DNA from: Paramacrobiotus metropolitanus
Taxonomy: Eukaryota > Tardigrada > Eutardigrada > Parachela > Macrobiotidae
Reading direction: 5' to 3'
Assembly (NCBI RefSeq): GCF_019649055.1
Contig: NW_026570287.1
Span: forward strand, 124,001 to 188,000
Length of the DNA: 64,000 bases
Shown: piece after piece, positions 20,301 to 32,100 of the stretch
Layout of the letters: every line of letters begins with the position of its first letter
Numbering within the stretch: the stretch's first letter is position 1
Made by a program: the position numbers and the translations under genes
The notes under the pieces: generated by a model
Seen by the model: only the letters and a program-made list of their open reading frames with translations
Database searches by the model: none
Told to the model about the DNA's origin: nothing

Positions 20301-23300
20301 GGGCGTTGTAGCCACATCCGGCATCCCATCCCCGTCGGTGTCCAAAGTGGGCAACGTGCTTCCCAACTCTGTCTTTGGGCGGGCTGGCGCCAGAGCCGAG
20401 AAGCCGGACATCAATGCTATGAACAAAAGTCGTGTGATAATTAATCTTGTGATAACAAGGCATTGTACCAGCAATATACATATTACAAGGTAAATAACGG
20501 TTGCGGGTTATATTGCGATTTGCTAAACTATAATTTTGTACGACACTGACAATTACGTTTCTATCCGCATTAATTATCGTAAATGCAGTAAATATATCAG
20601 CATAAGGCGCGTAGTGCGATTGAATTGATTAATTATGATTACGTGCTACAGTTGACTAATTATAACTATGTGCGTACATCCAAACAAAAGAGCATTTATG
20701 TGAGTAATTACCTCGTTATAAAAGCTTTTAACGTTATTATTTTTTGCATACCGCTTAAGAAGGATATTGTCGGACGCTTTCGGTTCGGTAGCCGGGTGAC
20801 CCTGGGAATGTTGTATTTGTCGTAAATGTCTGTCGTTGTGCCTGGTATTTTAGGCTTGGCTGTTGTAACTGTTTGAACAGCACCAAGTGCTCCACGATGA
20901 ATAACAGCTGAAAAGCAACAAATTTATTCAACCATCTTTTATGCAGTTTTTTATACCAAGGATTACAAAAGTAAAACACTGCATCTAAGCCAAAGAATTT
21001 GATTTTGTTTTAGGATAAAACTGACAAATTGGTAAGAGATAATAACTGTCGATACGTATTCACGCTAAATTCGCTTACGGATAGGCATGGCAGTTGCTGC
21101 CACTGGTCTCCGTCCAGTAGTGGTTGATGGTTCAGTCGCAACTGGAGTAGTTGCCGTCAGTTGCAGCAGTAACGGCAGTAATTTGGCTTGTATTTCCGCC
21201 GCCGACAGGTTGGGATCGTTCAAAAACGAGAAGTCCACCGGCGGTCTTGTGCGTTGTGTTGTTGTGGTCGTTGTAGTAGTTGTGGTAGTCGTTGTCGGTG
21301 GTGTAGTGGTCACGCTCAGTCGCAAAATCAGATTCAGGAGATTTTCCCGCACTTCACTGGGAGACAGATCGGAATTTTGCAAGAATGACAGATCAATCGA
21401 TGCCAGTTTGGAGACAGTGGAAGGGGGCAATGTAGACGTGGATGTTGTTGGGGTTGTAGTTGTCGTTGTAGTAGTGGTGGGAGTGGTTGTTGTCTCAGAC
21501 TTTCCAGTTACGGCATTCAGCACCCATGTGGTAAGGAGTGAATCGTTGATAAAATTATTCCATGCCCCATTGTTTGGGCGACTGACTAAAGCCAAAAATC
21601 ATCTATCAATTCATATTTAGTAAAATAATTAAGTCGCGATGGTGAGTAGTGAGTACGTAGTGAAAAAGTCCGTTAACTGCATGAAATTTCCTTTGTCCGT
21701 TATATATATCTGCATTAAAATTGTTTTCGTGTGACCTTTCTGTACTCAGTGGACCAACAGCTGTATGATTCATTAGTTCATTATGTAATACATTAAAAAT
21801 TAACACTTTCTGAAAATTTAAGTAAATAAAATTCGTGAGAAGTTGTGCAAACAATTTCTTTTCGCCTATAGAGTCCCCATTAAAAACATCCTACTTACTT
21901 CCGCCAACGACACCACTGGTCGGTATACGAACAATCCCCCCGAACCGGTCGTTCAGCCGGATTTTAACCATTCCGGAGCCATTATCAACACTTGCGGTGG
22001 TTGCCTCTGATAGCCGATCTTTTTGTGCCGGCGTAAAATTTTGATTTTGGAACTTTTTGGAGCCAGTGTCGTTCTAAATGTCGCTTCCGTTGCAGTAATA
22101 AGCGTTGATAAAGGAGCGGTGCTAACCGTATTTGCCGCAATTTTTGTAGTTACCGATTCCGAGGGTGCTGTTGATGTTGCAACTGCAACCTTTGGATTGA
22201 TTGTGGATTGCGTCGCACTCTCTTCCCGTACTGGTACAATGGGGAGATTTTCCTTTGTAGTCGTGCCGATGGGACTCAAAGCGTCAATCGCATTGCCATT
22301 TATGACAACAAAATCCGTTACTAGTTTGTTTGAGGCAACCGGATTACTGGATGTACTGGTCGTTGGTAGCGTCGGTACAGTGGTCAAAAAGGGTACAGTA
22401 CGAGGCGTGACCTTTTGCTCCTTTGCAGTCGTGAGATGCTCCGAAGCAACGGTACTTCTTGTTGTTCGGCGTCTACCGGTTGCTGGTGTAAAGATAACGA
22501 CTTTCGCTGTTTCCCTGGCTGCAGTGGTTGTCGTGGGCACCGTTGTGGTGGATTCTGAAAACGCCGATAGTGTGTATCGCGTTAATAGCGCATTCAGCCA
22601 GGAAGGAGTCTGTGCACGGGACGTACGTGTACTTGTTGTTGTTGATGTGGATGTTGTGGGAGTTGTGGTCGATGTCGATGTTGATGGAAGAGTCGTCGTG
22701 GTTGTTGTACTGGTGGCAACTGAAGAGGATTCGCTCTTCGCTTTCTCGGGTTTCTTTGGTTTTCCCACCAGAATATTTAGGTCCGCGTTCAGGGTTTCTT
22801 CTGTAAAATGAATTAGAAATCACTGAAATTCACATTATTTTCTTTTATTTATACCACGTAAGGTAAATGAGCTTCCTTGGGAAAATATTCGAAGAAAAGC
22901 AAACTAACTAATCAAGTAACTATTAAACCGTATACGTTGACGGTTGATGTTATGATTGATCACCGTTGTTGTACTACTTTACTGAATAATATCGCTGTTA
23001 ATCAGTAATAAAATATTGTTTTCAGAAGGTGAGCTACCTATAAAAAATGTATTGCACTTTGCTGTTTTTATTAATGATCACACTCGCTGTAAATCTTAAT
23101 TCATATATGTACATTACCGTTTGCGTCTACCGTGCCGGAAAACTTTGTTCCGGATAAAGCGACACCAGACTCGGGTTTTCGTACTTCCTCATCGGATGGA
23201 TGCAGATGATTGTCGTGGATTACCGGGTGGAAGACAGCATCGTGCGAATCGACCGCAACCACAAGAGGACCTTGTGTTGTTGTTGTACTGGCTACTAATT

Positions 23301-26300
23301 TCTGAGCGGCTATCATATAAGCTGCAACCAAACACAATCAGTTCTGATCTGAAAATCTAAAGAATTCGAGTTCCGTGGTAAAAGTCTGCTTATATAACCG
23401 TTATGGTTTACAGTACTACTAAAGTTTAAAATTACGAATTGTTATACAGAATATACATCTGGTCAACTTACATAAGCCAGCTTTATCGGCTAAGACAATG
23501 TTTGTGGTTGCTGAAAATAACATGCGTATATCATCCACATGCATAAGGACAGGCACATAAAAGAGAGTATATCTGATTACAGCGGCACAATGCCGCGCGA
23601 CTACCCAACACACATATTATTATTGCACTAGCAAATTAGCATTCAATATAAATTTTTTCGATGTTGATATCAGAAATTTTTTTATACATACCTATAGGAA
23701 CAGGCATTGCAGAAGACTTTGTTCCATTAACGGAAGAAGTTATATTCTTCAGATCGGTCACATCAGCTGTCGTCGACGAATTTTTAGCCGCCGTAACGTT
23801 CTTTATCAGAGATGACGTTATGTTTTTAATAGCAAATACAGTGGAATTTGCATTGCTGTCTCGTGCAAAGCGCTCCGGTGGATTCTCCACGTCTAGAAGC
23901 AAGGCAGGTCTTACTTATGTGTTTTTTCTATAAAGTAATAAAAACAAATTACATGAGTTGGATAACATTATTCTAAGTAGTGGAATTAAGCGAAGTTTTA
24001 TACTTGTGCGATGCATCGTCGTCGACAGAGTTCAAGCGGCGGAAAGAACTGAAACTATATCCGACCTACTAACGTCGGATACGCAAATATTGTCACGTTG
24101 CATGCCACAGTCAAGCAAACCTCGTATGGTTTGTATACGGCAACAGGGATACGGGTTGGGCTGATTGAGGTGTCCATACGAGGTTGGCTTGACTGAGGTT
24201 ATTTTTCGAGTCGTCACTGAAATCACGTTGCATGACATAGTCAGTAACGTCGCAGTATACTTGCGCGATAGACAATGATAAATCCGGAGTAAATGCTAAT
24301 CTATAGTCTGTAGATGCTATATTTCTCAAAACGTAATTATCAAATTATTACCACCGGCATCTTCATTGTCAAAGGACTGAGCGATAACTGAATCTGGTGT
24401 CTTTGGCTCCTTCACAGGCAGCTCGTAATTCGGAAAATTTGGAACACCTTCTGTCCAAATATTTTTATCGCCCCAGTCGGCTACGGCGGTTTGCCGAACT
24501 TTTCTTATCATGGCTGCATTCCCGCTGGTTTTCTCACAGCGACCTTTTGCGTTCAGGATGGTATCATTCTGACACTGACACGTTCCTCGAGGTGGTCTTT
24601 CCGAACCCATCGAAAGATCACAAAAGGCTTTCGAGTCAACAAAAGTGCAGTGTTCCTGCATGAAACATACAGCACCGATCGTTCCTGTTGAAAAAAAATA
24701 CAAATTTATAATATATATTAATTGTGCAACTATGAGCCTATTTCCGGTCCCAGAAACGCTGCACAAGATGGCTGCATTTTAAAATTTGGTTAAACGCAAA
24801 TCGTTAATTATTACCTAAATATCAAGGGCTTTTATCTAGGTAAGAACTTGTAGCTATCTAACCGGTAAGTATGACACTATGGGTAGGGGGTACACGAGTC
24901 AAAATAATACTGCGATCTGGCCGTACAGTTTTCAAGTTGGCTAAGTTGACCGTGACATCAAAATGTGTCTTTGGGTCTTTAACATAAATAATGTTAAATA
25001 AATAAGGGAGCAAATGTTTCATGACCTTTTTCAAACTCACGTGTACATGTTATAGGAAACGCCAAACGATTTTGTGTGAATCCGTGGGCGTTATCGCAGG
25101 CGCATATGTAGAGCGTGGATGTGTTGAAATAGGTGCGACACACCGATCCTTCATGAAGTCTACCACAGGTGTCATTTTGCGGATCGCATTGGTATTCGTA
25201 GATTACATCTGCCAAAAAAGCTTTTGGTTAGCTTGAGTTCAACCGAATAAATCACATGTTGTGGACATAAAAAAAGTTATCGGAAATCTTTCATTCTTAT
25301 CCATTATCCGTAATGCGCCAAACAAATTATCCAAATAAATTCAATAAGCGAAGAGACATTTTCCTTGTTAAGCAAGTTCGTAATATGATACAAACGGCTG
25401 TAACTTGAACTAACAGAAACTACCGTATCTCACTTCGACATTTTGGACATTCCGTAGGTAGTGTGTTACGTCCGTCTTTTGCAAGAACTTGTCCAGCCGG
25501 GCATTCCAGCTCTGTAAAAGAATCAAGTTATAAGAGCACAGTAAGCAATTATGTATACTTCTACCATAAAAGTCGGCAGCCCAGCTTGCGGGATGGGTTA
25601 ATTTTGACATTACTTACAAATCGACAGCAATAGCCGTACTGATTCGAGCAGTAGTTATGATAATAAGTCCTGCTCGAATCAGTAGTTTGACTAAAATTTT
25701 CAATAGTAATCCCCTGATTGGAATTTTTAGCAGTAACATATCCTGACTGTGATTTGTGACCGTGATTGTGCTCGAAAACGTCTAATCAACTTTTCCCAGG
25801 CTTCTATTTGCATAAGGTTTACTACCCTAATAATTCATTAATCAACACTGAAATTGTTTGACAGTAATACCATGGCTTATGAACCTCTAAATTTGTATAT
25901 GCGGTGTTGTAAAAGATATTGACGATTCCGTGCATTTTAAAAATTAAAAATGCAGAAATTACGAGGACATACCACGACAGCAAAAACTAGGACGATTTTC
26001 TGGCCAAGGGAATCGCCCAGTAGGACAGGTTTCATTAACCGGCAGCGCTTCCCGTACCGGTAAAGCGGTCGGTCCAAACCACAATCGATCATCCTGTTCC
26101 TCATCACACGTTATCCTTAGCGCGGTTCGCAAAAAGTTGGGAAATTTGCAAATTGTTTTCTGTGATAACACTGGCGGTGCACTGGTGGCATTAGCAGTTA
26201 CTTCTGCCGTAATTATGATCTAAAATGCACACCAGGTTCATATTGCGGGAATAAGTCGTCAAAATATTTTATAATACGAGTACTTACACATTTTATAAAT

Positions 26301-26332
26301 AATACGACAGAAGCAATAGCGTATTCCATCAT
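17317..26332 (-). CDS. Large secreted mosaic glycoprotein with Cys-rich modules and mucin-like Thr tracts
   Basis: Twenty-one coding exons close to 1,618 residues: 26288-26332, 25973-26219, 25434-25511, 25041-25208, 24352-24684, 23692-23892, 23472-23510, 23118-23321, 22154-22800, 21899-22073, 21079-21585, 20752-20907, 20165-20416, 19734-20087, 19423-19662, 18604-19122, 18334-18450, 18132-18272, 17937-18071, 17606-17755 and 17317-17465. The N terminus (MMEYAIASVVLFIKC then IIITAEVTA) is a signal peptide. Cys-rich segments follow in exons 2-5. Thr-rich tracts, probably O-glycosylated, fill exons 8-16, with paired helical repeats in exon 11 (SFLQNSDLSPSEVRENLL and SFLNDPNLSAAEIQAKLL). Exons 17-21 each encode a six-to-eight-Cys module of EGF/EB type. 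No membrane segment is visible, so it should be secreted to extracellular matrix, cuticle or mucus. Eighteen of 20 introns are phase 1, typical of shuffled extracellular modules. I know no orthologue. Confidence 0.85.
24108..24195. repeat. Inverted repeat (22-bp arms, one mismatch) in an intron
   Basis: The left arm 24108-24129 and right arm 24174-24195 are reverse complements apart from one base, around a 44-nt loop. The word CACGTTGCATG occurs on both sides (24093 and 24225). The whole lies in the intron between exons 5 and 6 of the mosaic glycoprotein gene. Confidence 0.8.
25637..25684. repeat. Perfect 15-bp inverted repeat in an intron
   Basis: TACTGATTCGAGCAG at 25637-25651 is the exact reverse complement of 25670-25684, with an 18-nt loop. 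It lies in the intron between exons 2 and 3 of the mosaic glycoprotein gene. Confidence 0.85.
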
Positions 26333-27678
26333 TTTCCGTGTAAGAAAACGTAATAAAATTAATTTATATCATAATACTATTGCATGGAAGAGATCGTTAT
26401 TGGCAATAGATTCTTTGAAATATCAACAATGATATTTGTAGATTGTTCAATCATTCGGCATCATTTGGCGGTACTAGTAGCATAAAAAACACAGCCGTCA
26501 CGAAATTATCACTGCATGGTAAAAAGTAATGAAGACCGCTGTAAGTCATGTAACACGCTTGTGTACATCGGTCAGGGTCGATGGCCGCTAATGTAATCTT
26601 TCTCGATTAAAGTCGTCACCGCATGCAATCTATTCTTTCAAGTTAAATGCATGATGATCAAAAATCGTTTCGAATCCGTTAATTCATAACCAGAACTACC
26701 GCAAAAACAAAGCTACAAAGAGGTGACAAAAATTGATTCGCGCCACTTTACCGTCAAGAAAATATCGCTCCAGCTTGCAGGTGTTTACCAAACATTATAA
26801 CTTACTAATCTGGAAAGCTGAACATCGAAAGATATGTACAATACGTAATTGTTAGCACAGCAGTGGTGAGTGTATGGTGAGTGTATAGTGGTGAGCTCAG
26901 TAGTGGTGAGTGTACCTACCTACGTGAGCGACCTTTACAAGCTATTGATAACAGATTTACTGTTGCAAGTCTTAATCTTTGTTTACTTGAGCAGAAATTA
27001 CTTAACACTTTCTATTGTTTTGTGTTATACCCGGCAACACTTTGCTATTGATATCTTGGTCAACCTTGAAAAAAAAACTCAGCGGTATAAATGGTTGAAT
27101 GCAAGCATTTCTTATTTAGCGCAATTTCATGCATATGTATCAAAATCTGGACCCAAAGCAACGAAATACAGCGTATCCTCTACAATACTCCTTTAATATT
27201 TTATCGTATTATCTAAGTGCAGCAGAAGTCCTGTTATGCGGGATGTAGCATTTTTACCGCATTTTATGCGGTATGTATGCGTTATGCGGTACAATCAAGT
27301 TTTGATAAACGTAAGCCCATTTATTTTTCTCTCCCTGAATTAACTATAGGCCCCGCATTTGTAACACAAGTATCGTACATTTCACATGCAGGCGTGCACA
27401 GCTAGAGAACATTATAAGTGAGGATGCACACAGGTACCGCGGTAGTGCAGCGTTCGAGCTTGAAAAGTCGGTCGTGTTGAAACATACAGTGCAACAAAAG
27501 ATGCAATTCTACATAATACGTATATATTTCCCCACTACAATCACACAAGGGCTAAGGGGAAAAGATTACAATATAAAAGCCTGATCAACGGAAGCAACAA
27601 TTAAATGAGCAACAACAAAAGTATTTCACGCAAAACAACAAAAGTGCAAAAAACTACTCACAGAAAATTATCAAATTT
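26333..27678. other. Intergenic region between the two secreted-protein genes
   Basis: It should contain the promoter of the large mosaic gene and the 3' end of the Asn-rich gene. I see no exon. Weak short repeats are present: GTGGTGAGTGTA variants at 26862-26912 and ATGCGGTA words at 27235-27292. Confidence 0.5.
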
Positions 27679-30580
27679 CTATCCGGACATTCTTTGCGCA
27701 GGGGAGGCTATTTTTCTTTGAGCGTTTTGGATGTCTTGCATCATTCCAAGGTTAATATTGGGGAGAAACGCTGTAGCAAAAAAAGGTAAGAATTATGAAA
27801 ACCATTAAAACTTATTCTCACAATCAGGTTAACACTTCGCAAGAGGCCGCATCGGTAGTATCCATAACAGATGTTGAAATTATGGATACAAGTTTCGCAC
27901 ATTAACTACTTACATGTCATTCCGGAAATCGATTGACCGCCTTCGGAAATTTGGTCACTTCCGCCATTAAACAACCCTGAAACTGCAACTCACCGTATAA
28001 CAAATACCTATCTAGCTAGCGCCTCTGAACCTAAATCCATGAACCACAAAATCTGTAGTAAATTCGCAATCAAGTACAGGCATTTTTAAATTGATGTTAT
28101 GTAAACTGTCATCATGAAAACCAGATACATGTAAACACTTACGAATTTCCCAAAACGGACTAATATTCACTGACGTCGGTACAGATGTCCCTGCCGGTTT
28201 TCTACTGTTGTCGCTGCCGGCAGTTTTTCTTCGGGCTGATTTAGGAAGTGCACGATTTTCATAGAAACTTGGATCATTTTCCGATTTGGGACCATAGGTT
28301 TCTGAGGTCTTCTTCCTCTTCATAAGTTTGCCGGCTTTTTTCTTAGCATTAGTGTAGCTCTCCAGAAAGTCTTCAGCGGATCTGGCCAAAGCACCCAAAT
28401 GATCCGGCGCCGGTGCAGCCACATTTGCGACCTGTGGTTGGGTAACAACGGGTGGTGGAGCAGCCGTTGCCGGGGTCACCGTCCTGGCTGCTGTTGCCGA
28501 CTCTGTAGCGTCGACTCCGTGAGATTTATCCACAGATATAATTATAGTGTGGTTAGCCGGAATTATCTTGTCGATTTTCAAATTATCCCCATGTTCCTTC
28601 GCTAAATCCGACAGCGCCGACGCGTTGGTCAATGACGCACCCAGTGCGGCAATTAACTGATGTGGATCGATTAAACTCGCGCCGGCATTACTCGAAGTGT
28701 TGACTTTTGAGTCAAAAGTATTTTGAATCTTTTCCGTGCCATTAATATTTGATGTGTTTAGCTTTGCTTCCGAAATGATCTTTGAATCCGTTGTGTTATG
28801 TAAAACAATGTCCATTTCCCGGTGGACACTTGCTTGCAGTGCGCCGTTGCTGGCATTAATTGTAGTATTATTTCCATTGACCGCAGAAATTTTGAGAGCG
28901 GGAATCAGTACATCCATAATGCTAGAACTGTTGTTGTGGCTAATCGTTACGTTAGCCGGATGCTCTTCCACTACGGTCATTTTTCGAAGTTCAAACGTTA
29001 ATCCCGGTCCCGCCGATTTCCCGGAAAGATTAAACACAGGTAAATGACCGACATCCAAATTACTGGAAGAGCTAAGAATGGCTGCCAATGTGGTTGGCTT
29101 TTTTATGAGAATCGGGCGCGCCGTGACCTCTGTGCGTTCGGATTTTCCCGTCAAGTTGGATACATTCTGGCTGATTATGGGGGTTGTCGGCCTCTTAATA
29201 ATCAAGGGACGTGCCGTGATTTCACTCCGCACCGGCGAATTATTTGCGTTGGGAAACAAAGCGCGGTCTGGGATGAGCACGTCGTTGGTATTAGCGGAAA
29301 TTGCAGCAAGGGCGGATATATTAAATGATGCCTCGTCATGGCTGCTTACATTGACAGGATTCAAATTTATACTGGCGTTGTTCTTAAACAAATCAACGGA
29401 GTGGTTTCCCGAAGCCGAAACGTTGGATGCACTAGTTGCACTAGTTGTCCAACTTGCATGCGATATAGAAACAATTTCTGTGATGTTGGATCCGTTAACG
29501 GTATGGTGGTCAATCAATACCACTGAACCGTTGTTTTTCAAAATGTCCACTGTTTTGTTAATTTCATGTTGATTCAATGTTAAGGATGCGTTAGAACTGG
29601 AATAAAGGATCGCTGGAATACTGGTACTAGTAATGTTGGAAGCATTAAAGGTCAACTGCGGGGTGATCGCTGAATTATTGTGCGCTGGCGCCGCAGTGTT
29701 TAATTGTCCGGTAACATTTGTACTGTTATCCTTGTGATCACTTGACAATCTCGTCGACGACGTAGTGTTCAGTGGTGGAGACTGCGTGGTCTTTAGTAGA
29801 TTCCGACGGGAAGATTTATCTGCCAGAGTTCGATTACGCGGCTTGCCTTTCCATTCCCATTTTCCATCGGCATTTTGAGCCCAGTCTGCTTCTGGTCCTT
29901 CCGCTAATAAATACGGACTAAATTTATGCTATTTACACTGTTACTATAAAGTACAACATCAAAAAAATTACTGTAAATAAAAAATTTAGTCCGTCACGCT
30001 TATAAATTCTGCGAGTGCATCCTAGCAATGCGGACCAATTTCCGTTTCTTTTTTATTTAGGTAAGACATTCTCGAATTCAAGTGGGACAAACCAAAATTC
30101 ATTTTTCATCTGAAAAAACTGAATTTACCTTGTTCTTTCAGGCGAGCGGCAGTCAAGTTTGTCGCTATCATTAGTCGTTCAGTGGGCGAGATGTTTGTAT
30201 GGTTTACAGATCTAAGGAAACGTGAAGTTGATGATTATGTACAACTTACTGTTACCGGCTTGTAAAATAATAAATCAAAGTTTTGCATGCATGAACACGT
30301 TATGTTTCATTGCTCGTACTGTAACTTCGTATAAAATAGTACTTGTAACTGAAAAACAAGGAAAAAAAAACGTCACGTAAAATTCTCGCCAAAAATAAAT
30401 CAGTTTATTAAACACCACAAAATTACAGTACATAAGTATGTACTGTCGAAATGCTCGTTTTTATGCTTACGCGGTTGTAACGTTTGTCATAGCAGTGGAA
30501 ACACTTGTGTTCGAAAATGGTGAATCGGTCGAAATCTCCGAGGAATTAGACCCACTGACGCACTGCACACGACTGATGCT
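27679..30580 (-). CDS. Secreted Asn/Ser/Thr-rich, heavily N-glycosylated protein (first exon not found)
   Basis: Five exons join in frame: 30471-30580, 30129-30211, 28143-29903, 27914-27976 and 27679-27770, ending MSG and TAG. The 1.76-kb exon encodes a low-complexity protein with about 30 N-X-S/T sequons, which implies passage through the secretory pathway. A repeated segment in it reads ITARPLIIKRPTT and VTARPILIKKPTT. The part after that is Ala/Pro/Thr-rich and then strongly basic (KKKAGKLMKRKK). A small Trp-rich patch (DWAQNADGKWEWKGK) precedes the sequon-rich part. The first exon, expected to end in phase 0 after a signal peptide, was not identified; it should lie right of 30580. The gene lies head-to-tail with the mosaic glycoprotein gene and also uses mostly phase-1 introns. 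I do not recognise the family. Confidence 0.75.
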
Positions 30581-31400
30581 CTGCAAAAAGTAAACAGGTA
30601 ATTTCGTCGACATTTTTTTAAGTTATAGAAAATCACAGTTATAAATTTTAGTACACAATTTTTTTGACGCTGGTAACCTAATAATATCAAATTTGCGATC
30701 AGCTACGATTTCTTCTGCTATGGCTGATTTAACTGAATCAACAAGTTATACGAACCATCAGTATGGCATAAATAAAAATACCGCAGATAGGAAACGCGGA
30801 GGAACAGGATCGCGAAAGCACACCGATTTTGTTCTCGAGCAGCATTCTGTTTTTCGGTGGTGCGACACGCTGATCAGGTGATGACCGGAAGTCGACAATC
30901 TGTTTCTACTGTACTCAGCGACGCACTTCTGTACACTTCAGGCTTACCCATGCACAGAAAAATAAACCAATTTACTAGTTAAATTAGTAAACAACGGATT
31001 TTGTTAGCTGAAAAAGTTAAGCATTCTTCGATTAACCACTATCAATTGTAAGCTTCGTCGCTAGATTTTTGTTACGCATTAGAGGTCATTGGTCGACTGT
31101 GCAAGTCACCACGCGCCTTCGGCATTCTAAATTAACAAACGAAGCTTTCGCTATCTCACCAGAAGTGCGAAGAATTTATCGCTTTGTCTCGGCCATACGC
31201 AAAGCGGAAATGTTCTGTAAACATCTGCTAGTCTTGTGTTTCACTACAAATCTGTATAAGCAATAGTATATCAGCAAGTACTCACTACGAAATCCTAACA
31301 AATAACAAACGGGAAAAACTGAAATAAAAGTTTCAAAAGTGAAAGTTTGAAAACGCGATGTTTACTATGCGATGAAAACAGAACAGTTGAACACGAAAAA
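30581..31400. other. Region between the Asn-rich gene and the 5S rRNA gene
   Basis: It probably contains the undetected first exon and promoter of the minus-strand Asn-rich gene. I found no ATG exon with a matching phase-0 donor. Confidence 0.4.
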
Positions 31401-31402
31401 AA
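31394..31402 (-). terminator. RNA polymerase III T-run after 5S rRNA
   Basis: A run of seven T residues on the minus strand overlaps the 3' end of the 5S gene and directly follows GTAGAC. Confidence 0.7.
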
Positions 31403-31520
31403 GTCTACAACACCCGGTGTTCCCAAGCGGTCACCCATCCAAGTACTAACCGAGCCCGACGTAGGGTATCTTCCGAGATCGAACGGTATCGGGAGTTTGC
31501 TACGTGGTATGGTCGTAAAC
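31401..31520 (-). rRNA. 5S ribosomal RNA
   Basis: The minus strand reads GTTTACGACCATACCACG at the 5' end, contains GATCTCGGAAG and GGTTAGTACTTGGATGGGTG in the internal-promoter region, and ends CCGGGTGTTGTAGAC. These are the standard landmarks of eukaryotic 5S rRNA at the right spacing for about 120 nt. The 5' and 3' ends pair as helix I (GTTTACGAC with GTTGTAGAC). A run of seven Ts follows directly, a typical RNA polymerase III stop. It appears as a single dispersed copy, not a tandem array, and looks functional. Confidence 0.95.
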
Positions 31521-32100
31521 ATACTCGATGAAATTTTAGTCGCTTGCAGAGATTTAAATCATTCGCCGGAAGTGCCAAAAGAATTTTATAGTACCTACTT
31601 AATCATAAACAAAGGTATTATTAATTCCTAAGAAAACAGCAACACGGAAAAAGTTAAAAAGAATTCGTTTCACTACTTGTACCACAATGATCTGGAGGGT
31701 GGTGGGAGGGAAAGTGGTGTTTAAGCGCTAAGGCTGATACTCTGCTACTTCAAGCGATCATCTGTTTCAGTGTTTCCCAAAGTACTTACTGTTTGACAGT
31801 AATAACATGTGTTTGCAGTTTGCTCACTGTTTACGAATTTGATTTAAAAACAGTTTTCAAAACAGTAGACTTTTCTGGTTTTTCATTGCCACGGCTCTTT
31901 TAAGAGCCAGGAATTTTAGTTTTCTCCTGTTTTGTTATTTCGACTAGCTTTTTAAATAACTAAAGATTTTTTTATACACGTTTGCATGCTGTCCGTTCAC
32001 GAGGAGTTGTGAACTGCGGCATGCCTGCATCCTCATTCACATCAGAGCTTTGTCATTCCGTTTTGGACTGAGTTTGTTCCGAAATATTTTCAGCAGCACT
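31521..32100. other. Region upstream of SZT2
   Basis: This stretch lies between the 5S gene and the SZT2 start and should hold the SZT2 promoter and 5' UTR. I see no other feature. Confidence 0.5.

Noticed and set aside
22023-22811. 262-codon Val-rich plus-strand open frame
   Set aside because: It is the complement of the Thr-rich exon of the mosaic glycoprotein; poly-Thr codons read as Val/Gly on the other strand. The exon itself closes frame with 20 others.
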